A stretch of DNA of 64,000 nt from Haloarcula taiwanensis (GTDB taxonomy: Archaea; Halobacteriota; Halobacteria; Halobacteriales; Haloarculaceae). The position numbers and the translations under genes are program-made. Within the stretch, counting starts at the first letter, position 1; each line of letters begins with the position of its first letter. The stretch lies in assembly GCA_002844335.1 (NCBI GenBank), contig CP019154.1, positions 806,001 through 870,000 on the forward strand, read 5' to 3'. This document shows positions 58,077 to 64,000 of the stretch, piece by piece. The notes under the pieces were generated by a model. The model ran no database searches and was not told where the DNA came from. It saw only the letters and a list, made by a program, of their open reading frames with translations.

Positions 58077-58591
58077 ACCAGTTCTGCGACCGCGACGTCG
58101 CTGGCGTCGTCCCATCGAATCGACGCTTCTGTCTCGTCGACCGCCTCGGTACCATCGCCGTCGTTGAGCGCAGCACCGTTGATTTCGGCGTCGAACACGA
58201 TACTGAGTCGGTACACCGTCTCGGCGTTCGAGTCCGACTCGTTTCGCACGCCGCAGATGGTCGCCCGAACCGCGTCCCGAACCGTACACTCGACGCCGGC
58301 GGTTTCGGTGACGACCCGCCTGACCGCTGCCGCCGGCCGCTCGGCCCCCTGTGTCTGGCCCTTGGGGACTTCCCAGGATCCGTCAGTGTCCCTCAGCAAC
58401 ACGTCACCCGACTCGTTGTGGACGAACGCGTGGACGTCCACCTGCCCCTCTCGTGAGCGCTCGACAGCACGCTGGTACGCTTCCCCACCCACCGAAAAGG
58501 TGGTCTGGTCCACCGGTGTCGAGCCGAACTCCTGTTCGAGGCGGGCGAGGCGCTCTTGGACCCGCGCTCGCGAGCGCTCGGCTATCTCCAT
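58073..58591 (-). CDS. NUDIX-fold protein with degenerate catalytic box
   Basis: This 172-aa protein starts MEIAERSRARVQERLARLEQ, with an N-terminal coiled region, then the NUDIX domain from VDVHAFVHNESGDVLLRDTD. The NUDIX box position reads GQTQGAERPAAAVRRVVTET followed by AGV: the first Glu is kept, but the REUxEE core has Val and Thr where two metal-binding Glu are expected. Hydrolase activity is therefore doubtful; it could bind nucleotides. The TATA region is not clear. It is convergent with egsA. Confidence 0.82.
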   Translation of the reverse strand: MEIAERSRARVQERLARLEQEFGSTPVDQTTFSVGGEAYQRAVERSREGQVDVHAFVHNESGDVLLRDTDGSWEVPKGQTQGAERPAAAVRRVVTETAGVECTVRDAVRATICGVRNESDSNAETVYRLSIVFDAEINGAALNDGDGTEAVDETEASIRWDDASDVAVAELV

Positions 58592-58701
58592 ACGAAACGC
58601 TGCTTCGGCAGCATCATAAAGCCGCCTGAACGTTTTCGTCGCTTGAAACGCCCTTTTAAAAACGCCGTGCCGTCGCCGTCGCCGGGTTTCTGTCGTAACG
58701 C

Positions 58702-60540
58702 TCAGACGTGGTCGTCGAGGAATTCGACGACGGCGGTGTACGCTTCGATTCGGTTCTGGCGTTTGCTGATGCCGTGGCCTTCGTCGTCGAAGACGAGTTT
58801 CTCCACGGGAACGCCCCGCTCGGCGGCCTGCTCGGCGATCTGTTCGGCCTCGCTGACCGGGACGCGCGGGTCGTTTGCCCCATGGAGGACGAACAGGGGC
58901 GCGTCGATGCGGTCGACGTTGTTGATCGGCGAGATGGATTCGAGGAACTCCCGATCCGTCTCGAGAGACCCGTATTCGGCCTCACGGAGTTCCCGCCGCC
59001 AGTCGCCGGTGTTCTCCAGAAACGTCACGAAGTTGGCGATGCCGACCACGTCGACGCCGGCCGCCCAGAGGTCCGGGTACTCGGTCAGCGCCGCAAGCAC
59101 CATGAACCCACCGTAGGACCCGCCCATCGCCACAATTTTGTCGGGGTCGACGGCCGGCTGGTCGTGGAGCCAGTCGACGCCGGCCCGCAGGTCTTTCACC
59201 GAGTCCATCCGTTTTTCCACGTCGTCGAGGTGCGTGTAGGCCTTCCCGTAGCCGGTCGACCCCCGGACGTTGGGCTCGAAGACGGCGTAGCCCCGCGAGA
59301 GGAAGTACTGGGTCAGGCCCGAGAACGACGGGCGGCGCTGGCTCTCCGGGCCGCCGTGGATGTCGACAATGACTGGGGTGTCTCCGCCAGCCCCGGTCCC
59401 GCCGGCTGCACCGTCCGGCAGCGAGAACAGCGCCGGAATCTCTCGCCCGTCGAAGGATTCGAACCGGACGACGTCTGGCTCGATGAACGTCTCACGCGGG
59501 ATGCCGGCCGTCGAGGCGGCCGTCCACTGCTCGCTCTCGCCGGTCTCGGCCTCCACGACGAACACGTTAGTGTTGACCGTCCGCCCGGTGACGCTGACGG
59601 CGAACCGTTCGGCATCGGGTCCCCAGGAGACGCCGCCGGCCAGCCCGCCCGGCAGGTCCGGCGTCGGGAACGTCTCGACCGTGGTCGGCCCCGTCAGTTC
59701 GCCGACGGTGAGTTGGTTGAAGCCGTCGACGTTGCGTGAGCACACGAGGCGACCGCTGTCTTTGTCCAGTGCGACGCCGTCGATGTTCCACTGGTCGTCC
59801 GAGCGCACGATGTCGAGGTCACCCTCAAGCGAGAGGCGGGCGAGTTCGAGCGTGTCGCTCTCGGCATCGGTGACGAGATACACCGCCTCGCCGTCTGGTC
59901 CCCACGACGCGCTCGTGTAGCGGACCGTCCCCTCGTGTGGCGTGAGGTGCGTGAGGCTCTCGCTGTCGATGTCTAGCACGTAGATGTCCTGGTCGAAACT
60001 GGAGTGGGCTTCGCTGACTAACAGTCGCTCGCCGTCGGGCGAGAACCCGCCCACGGAGAGCCAGCCGTCGCCCTCCCAGACCCGCTCCGCGTCGCCGCCG
60101 GTCGCGTCGCGGTCCTGGACGTAGATGTCGAAGACGGACTCGTCGCGGCGGTTCGAGGCGAAGGCAAACTGCTCGCCGTCCGGCGACCAGCCGCCCCAGC
60201 GGTGTTTCGCGTCGGGCATCCCGGTGAGTTCGTGGACGCGCCCGTCGTCGTCCAGACGGTACAGCTGGGCCCGCTCGTTGCCGCCCTCGTCCATGCCGAA
60301 GACGAGTTCCTGGCGCTCGGGCGAGTAGTCGACGAAGCTCACGGTGTCGTCGTAGAACGTCAACTGTTCGGGCCAGCCGCGGGGCTCCGACAGCGACCAG
60401 AGCTGGGCGACGCCGGTCGTGTTCATCAGGAAGGCGAGCGTTCCGTCCGGCGCGAACGAACTGCCGTAGGCGCTCCGGACGTTCAGATAGCGAGAGAGGT
60501 CGTACGCGGTCACACCGGGAGGGAGGGTAGCGACCGGCAA
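58702..60540 (-). CDS. S9 family serine peptidase (prolyl oligopeptidase-like)
   Basis: This 612-aa cytosolic protein has an N-terminal seven-bladed beta propeller of WD/TolB-like repeats (residues about 30-340; e.g. HRWGGWSPDGEQFAFASNRR and VGGFSPDGERLLVSEAH). The C-terminal alpha/beta-hydrolase domain has the nucleophile in GGSYGGFMVLAALTEYPDLW (Ser near 472), the Asp in LHGANDPRVPVSEAEQ and the His in DDEGHGISKRQNR. All three catalytic residues are present. It probably cleaves short peptides or acyl-peptides. No signal peptide is seen. It is monocistronic and co-directional with the NUDIX gene downstream. Confidence 0.94.
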   Translation of the reverse strand: MPVATLPPGVTAYDLSRYLNVRSAYGSSFAPDGTLAFLMNTTGVAQLWSLSEPRGWPEQLTFYDDTVSFVDYSPERQELVFGMDEGGNERAQLYRLDDDGRVHELTGMPDAKHRWGGWSPDGEQFAFASNRRDESVFDIYVQDRDATGGDAERVWEGDGWLSVGGFSPDGERLLVSEAHSSFDQDIYVLDIDSESLTHLTPHEGTVRYTSASWGPDGEAVYLVTDAESDTLELARLSLEGDLDIVRSDDQWNIDGVALDKDSGRLVCSRNVDGFNQLTVGELTGPTTVETFPTPDLPGGLAGGVSWGPDAERFAVSVTGRTVNTNVFVVEAETGESEQWTAASTAGIPRETFIEPDVVRFESFDGREIPALFSLPDGAAGGTGAGGDTPVIVDIHGGPESQRRPSFSGLTQYFLSRGYAVFEPNVRGSTGYGKAYTHLDDVEKRMDSVKDLRAGVDWLHDQPAVDPDKIVAMGGSYGGFMVLAALTEYPDLWAAGVDVVGIANFVTFLENTGDWRRELREAEYGSLETDREFLESISPINNVDRIDAPLFVLHGANDPRVPVSEAEQIAEQAAERGVPVEKLVFDDEGHGISKRQNRIEAYTAVVEFLDDHV

Positions 60541-60587
60541 AACCCTTTGTGGCGGCCGTGGTCTGATTCAGCGGAACGCGGCGGCTG

Positions 60588-62372
60588 TTATCCAGAGAGT
60601 CGCTTGAGTGGCTCCTCACCCTGCCAGCGGGCGTACGCGTACGAGGCGACGAGGAGGATGCCACCCAGTACGAGGAACGAGAGGGTCCGGGCGAGCGTAT
60701 CGAGCCCCTGCGTGTCGTAGAGGAACACCTTGGTCGTCACCAGGCCGAGGACGACGACGCCCCGGAGCCGACGACTGCGGTCGTCCAGCGCGAGGCCAAC
60801 CCCGACGAACGCGAGCCCCAGGACGGCCCACGCAACCGACAGCCCCGCCCCCGAAAGCTCCAGTCCCAGAAGCACCACCGCGAGCCCGGTCGCCGTCCAG
60901 GCGTACGGCGCAGCCACCGAGAGTTCGCGGTCAGTGCTTGGCACCGTCGCCGATACGCCGCCGAACCACCGACCGAGCGCGTAGAAGACCGCGATTCCCA
61001 GCAGGTATGCGGCTGGTCGCCCCATCGCGGTCGCCAGCGGGTCCGCGAGCGAGAACGGCGGTAATTCGGTCGCGTCCACGGCGAGCAGTTTGGCGACGGT
61101 CCCGACGGCAACGAGGTGCCCGCCGAGCCGAACCGCTCTCGCGTCGCGGCGGGACCCGACTGTCAGCGCTCCACAGAGCAGGCCGAGAAGCCCGGCGGTC
61201 GCGAGGAACGGGTCGGCCGCGAGGACGACGCTGACGGCGAGTAGCACGACGGCCAGCACCCCAGCCACGCTGTCTTGCTGTCCGAGGCGTGACTCCGTGA
61301 CGGCGTAGACGCCGCCGAGGGCGAGTCCGACTGCGCCGACAGCCACCCCGTCTGGCGCTGTCGGGATGAGCCGACGAACGACGTCTTCCAGCAGGATTAC
61401 GGCGAACACGGCGTTGAGCCCGGTCGTTGCCTCCACCAGTCGGCGGTGCCATCGGTCCGTTCGGTCGCTCGCACGGAGCACGTACACACCAGCGGCGTAG
61501 ACGGCGAACGTCGCGACGAGAACAGCGGTGGCGACTGCCTCTGGCGGCTCCAGCCGCTCCAGCCACGCGAGGTGGAGCACGTAGGCCGGGAGGACGCTGC
61601 CGAGGACGAGCCGGCTCCACGGCCGGACGACGGCGATGGTCACCAGCCCGGCCGTGAGAAGCACGACGTAGGCCGGCGAGACGACGAAGGATGCGGCGTC
61701 GAGTCCGACGTAGGCCGTGACGTATCCCAGCAGGAACGCCTCACCGGCGACAGCCGGTGCGTGGTCCCGCACCGAGACAACCGCTGTGGCGGCCACGAGA
61801 GCTGTCAGAACCAGCAGAACCACCCACAGCGGCGCTCCGATGGCGGCTCGATACGACTCGAAACCGTAGGCCGCGTAGACGCTGAAATACGCGATGGCGA
61901 GGCCGGTCCCCGCGACGAGCCGACCCCATCGGCCGTAGCCCTGCCGCTCGGCGGCGTATCGACCGCCTGCGAGCAGTATGAGCCCGCCTGCTGTGCCGGT
62001 GAGCACACGCCCGAGCGGGCCGAGGTAGCCCGCTTCGATGGCCAGACGAATGAAGAAGACAACGCCGACCACCAGCGCGAGCCCGCCGACCCCGCCGAGC
62101 CACTTCATCCCGATGTCGCGCTCCCAGTTCCGCTCGTCGACAGGCGCGTCGCTGACGGCTGTCTCGCCGGTCTCTGGCGCTGTCCCCGAATTTTCTGTGG
62201 GCTCCGATCCGGGAGCCGCTGTGTCCGCTTCAGTGGTTGCAGTTTCGTCCCCGACAGACGGAGGCGGGTCGGTGTCCAGTTTCGATTCCAGGGCGGTGAT
62301 GCGTGTCTGGAGGGCATCGACCTCGGCGCGGAGGTCCCGTACTTCCGCTTCGAGGTCGTCATCATCGCTCAT
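60588..62372 (-). CDS. DUF2339 multi-pass membrane protein
   Basis: This 594-aa protein starts MSDDDDLEAEVRDLRAEVDA, a cytosolic coiled coil (about 1-40), then an acidic Thr/Gly-rich linker to about 95. About 16-18 hydrophobic helices follow, starting near WERDIGMKWLGGVGGLALVV, which with GRWGRLVAGTGLAIAYFSVY is characteristic of DUF2339. Function in archaea and bacteria is unknown; involvement in cell-envelope sugar processing has been suggested by context elsewhere. A glycosyltransferase gene lies divergently beside it. Confidence 0.87.
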   Translation of the reverse strand: MSDDDDLEAEVRDLRAEVDALQTRITALESKLDTDPPPSVGDETATTEADTAAPGSEPTENSGTAPETGETAVSDAPVDERNWERDIGMKWLGGVGGLALVVGVVFFIRLAIEAGYLGPLGRVLTGTAGGLILLAGGRYAAERQGYGRWGRLVAGTGLAIAYFSVYAAYGFESYRAAIGAPLWVVLLVLTALVAATAVVSVRDHAPAVAGEAFLLGYVTAYVGLDAASFVVSPAYVVLLTAGLVTIAVVRPWSRLVLGSVLPAYVLHLAWLERLEPPEAVATAVLVATFAVYAAGVYVLRASDRTDRWHRRLVEATTGLNAVFAVILLEDVVRRLIPTAPDGVAVGAVGLALGGVYAVTESRLGQQDSVAGVLAVVLLAVSVVLAADPFLATAGLLGLLCGALTVGSRRDARAVRLGGHLVAVGTVAKLLAVDATELPPFSLADPLATAMGRPAAYLLGIAVFYALGRWFGGVSATVPSTDRELSVAAPYAWTATGLAVVLLGLELSGAGLSVAWAVLGLAFVGVGLALDDRSRRLRGVVVLGLVTTKVFLYDTQGLDTLARTLSFLVLGGILLVASYAYARWQGEEPLKRLSG

Positions 62373-62500
62373 ACACTGACACGTTGCAGAGTCGCTGTAA
62401 TAAACATCCAGTCGAACGACAGTTCCGACGGCTAATCCGCCATCTGTCGTCGTCAACCGCGAACGGGTGGATTTTTGAGCGGCCACGTTGTCGCTCCTGT

Positions 62501-63559
62501 ATGCGTGTCGCGGTCGTCGCCATGGAGACGAGTCAGTACCGGGACACAGTGGGCCGGATCCGGCTAGAGCGGGTGGCTACCGAACTCGCCGCTGCCGGCC
62601 ACGACGTGACAGTGTTCTGTTCGCAGTGGTGGTCGGGATTCGATAATCAGCGCGAGCGCGACGGCGTCACCTACCGTGCCGTCACCGTCTCGCCGACCAC
62701 CCCCTCCTTCTGTGTCCGCCTGCCGGTCATGCTCGCCCGGTTCCGTCCAGATGTCGTCCACGTCCACCCGACGCCGTCGTCGGTCGCACTCGCGGCCAAG
62801 GCCGGTGCAACGCTGTCTCGCGCGCCGCTTCTCACGGAGTGGTATGGGGACGAGGACGTGCCCGAGAGCCGCCGGGCCGACCTCGCGCTCCGCGCGTCGG
62901 ATTGCCTCGTCACACCGTCCGAACTCGTCCGCACGCGAGTCCGCGAGCGGGGAGCGACGGCGGACCAGACCACGATTCTCCCACAGAGCATCGACATGGA
63001 CCTCGTTAGAGAGACCGATGCCGGCGAGGAGATCGACGTGGTGTACGCCCACCGACTGGACGGCAGCGCGAACGTCGAGTCGCTGCTGCTCGGGCTGGCG
63101 GAACTCAGACAGAAGGGCTGGTCGGCGACGATCATCGGCGACGGCCCCGAGCGAGCGTACTACGAACAGGAGGCCGCCGACCTCCGCATCGACGACCGCG
63201 TGACCTTCGTCGGTGCGTGCGACGTAGAGGAGCGCGTCTCGATTTACAAGGGCGCGCACGTGTTCGTCCAGACGGCGTTTCGCGAGTGTTTCGCTACCGA
63301 CCTCCTCTGGGCGATGGCCTGTGGCTGTATCGGCATCGTGGAGTACCAGGCTGAGTCATCAGCCCACGAACTCATCGAGCAGCGCAACCGTGCGTTCCGA
63401 GTGACGAACCCGCAGGAAATCGCCGACAAAATCGCTGAATCAGCCGGATTCGAGCGCCGGACGGTCGACGAATCCTGTGCCGAGTTCGACCACGCGCAGG
63501 TCCGAGCAGAGTATGAGGACCTCTACGAGAAGCAAATCGAAGATACCGGTCTTTTCTAA
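62501..63559 (+). CDS. GT4-like (GT-B) glycosyltransferase
   Basis: This 352-aa protein starts MRVAVVAMETSQYRDTVGRI. The N-terminal Rossmann domain has LAAAGHDVTVFCSQWWSGF and RPDVVHVHPTPSSVALAAK. The C-terminal domain has EIDVVYAHRLDGSANVESLL, ATIIGDGPERAYYEQEAADL, then RVTFVGACDVEERVSIYKGA and FRECFATDLLWAMACGCIGI, with the E-x7-E-like nucleotide-sugar site (Glu near 283). It transfers a sugar from a nucleotide donor; the acceptor is unknown but S-layer or lipid glycosylation is plausible. It diverges from the DUF2339 gene. Confidence 0.92.
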   Translation: MRVAVVAMETSQYRDTVGRIRLERVATELAAAGHDVTVFCSQWWSGFDNQRERDGVTYRAVTVSPTTPSFCVRLPVMLARFRPDVVHVHPTPSSVALAAKAGATLSRAPLLTEWYGDEDVPESRRADLALRASDCLVTPSELVRTRVRERGATADQTTILPQSIDMDLVRETDAGEEIDVVYAHRLDGSANVESLLLGLAELRQKGWSATIIGDGPERAYYEQEAADLRIDDRVTFVGACDVEERVSIYKGAHVFVQTAFRECFATDLLWAMACGCIGIVEYQAESSAHELIEQRNRAFRVTNPQEIADKIAESAGFERRTVDESCAEFDHAQVRAEYEDLYEKQIEDTGLF

Positions 63560-63607
63560 TCGGAACGTCGCTCAGACGCGCTGGCGACGTGGACAAATTG
63601 CCGCCAG

Positions 63608-64000
63608 TCAGTACGGGATGACGCGGAACCCTTCGGGAAGCACCAGCCCGAACACGAGGAACAACACGGCCGCGATACCAGCCGCGATGAGGGCATAGGG
63701 TGCTTGACTTCTGACGTGAACCATGTGGTCGCTTCCGCTCGTCGACGACGCCAGCACGGTCGTGTCGCTGATGGGTGAGGTATGGTCGCCGAAGATGCCG
63801 CCGCTGAACACCGCGCCGAGGACGAGCGGGAGGTTCGCACCCGTCGAGAACGCCAGCGGGATGGCGATGGGGAACATGATCCCGTAGGTCGACCACGACG
63901 ACCCGTCTGAGAAGCTGACAAACGAGGTTACGAGGAAGACACCGACCGGAATGACAAACGCAGGCACGCCGCCGAAGACGTTCGTCACGAACGACGAGAT
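63608..64000 (-). CDS. NhaC family Na+/H+ antiporter, C-terminal part (continues past window edge)
   Basis: The visible C-terminal 130 codons include VSFSDGSSWSTYGIMFPIAI, SGGIFGDHTSPISDTTVLAS and a final helix YALIAAGIAAVLFLVFGLVL. SSWSTYGIMFPI and GDHTSPISDTT match the ion-binding broken helices of NhaC. The tail is short and ends in FRVIPY. It resembles a different NhaC subgroup from the gene at 26036-27514, whose equivalent reads GDKQSPLSDTT. The start is outside the window. Confidence 0.88.
   Translation of the reverse strand: MSSFVTNVFGGVPAFVIPVGVFLVTSFVSFSDGSSWSTYGIMFPIAIPLAFSTGANLPLVLGAVFSGGIFGDHTSPISDTTVLASSTSGSDHMVHVRSQAPYALIAAGIAAVLFLVFGLVLPEGFRVIPY

Noticed and set aside
1..64000. 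CRISPR array, rRNA genes, intact insertion sequence or prophage
   Set aside because: No regularly spaced repeats, rRNA segments, transposase or integrase frames were recognised in the window.

Overview
The window is chromosomal DNA from a haloarchaeon, most like Haloarcula. The supporting evidence is high GC, strongly acidic proteins, frequent leaderless starts about 25-28 nt after a TATA-like box, sn-glycerol-1-phosphate dehydrogenase (egsA), aCPSF1/FttA-type beta-CASP nuclease, aIF2-beta with a TRAM domain, archaeal-type ProRS, GTP cyclohydrolase III, a type IV pilin, and two tRNA genes without encoded CCA. The genus is inferred; no rRNA is present. It is mostly ordinary core genome with short directons on both strands. 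I see no phage, CRISPR array, rRNA or intact insertion sequence.

Layout. 1-5.7 kb: msrB start, tRNA-Thr(UGU), GNAT acetyltransferase, CBS/zinc-ribbon protein, GTP cyclohydrolase III, small regulators, a PGF-pre-PGF surface protein, tRNA-Ser(UGA) and a DUF2064-like protein. 5.8-10.8 kb: zinc-finger helical protein, UDG-superfamily protein, chorismate synthase and EPSP synthase (end of the shikimate pathway), an SDR. 10.8-16.5 kb: ZIP transporter, a KaiC-like ATPase/histidine kinase pair, and a TIGR00300 (archaeal ornithine cyclodeaminase-type) gene whose 3' end is partly duplicated. 16.6-24.1 kb: ThDP enzyme, SRAP protein, cysteine synthase, aIF2-beta, DUF7344-like/DICT regulator pair, CapA-like lipoprotein. 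24.1-31.8 kb: FrdA/NadB-like flavoprotein, NhaC antiporter, thiamine-type ABC importer. 31.9-39.8 kb: orphan E1-alpha, a two-repeat protein, an Nramp-like carrier coupled to a P-loop protein, aCPSF1 and a zinc-ribbon microprotein. 39.8-43.1 kb: a possible iron/haem module (p19-like lipoprotein, Tat-exported DyP-like protein, double winged-helix regulator, membrane protein). 43.2-46.4 kb: ATP-grasp-like protein, SAM-hydrolase-like protein, proS. 46.4-47.8 kb: a decayed patatin gene and an ORF-free stretch. 47.8-54.8 kb: CBS protein, gltB, SPFH protein, pilin. 55-64 kb: epimerase, a chimeric GH3/TrmB pseudogene, egsA, degenerate NUDIX, S9 peptidase, DUF2339 membrane protein, glycosyltransferase and a second NhaC antiporter cut by the window edge.

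The most unusual items are: the in-frame join of a Tat-exported GH3 glycosidase N-terminus to a TrmB sugar-binding domain (a deletion scar, later frameshifted); the 41-bp tail duplication around a spacer at 14.7-14.9 kb; an Nramp homologue lacking the metal-binding motifs and start-stop coupled to a P-loop protein; the iron/DyP-like module; and several perfect inverted repeats placed at promoters. Starts were chosen from family alignment by eye and leaderless-promoter spacing, so N-termini are less certain than the calls.
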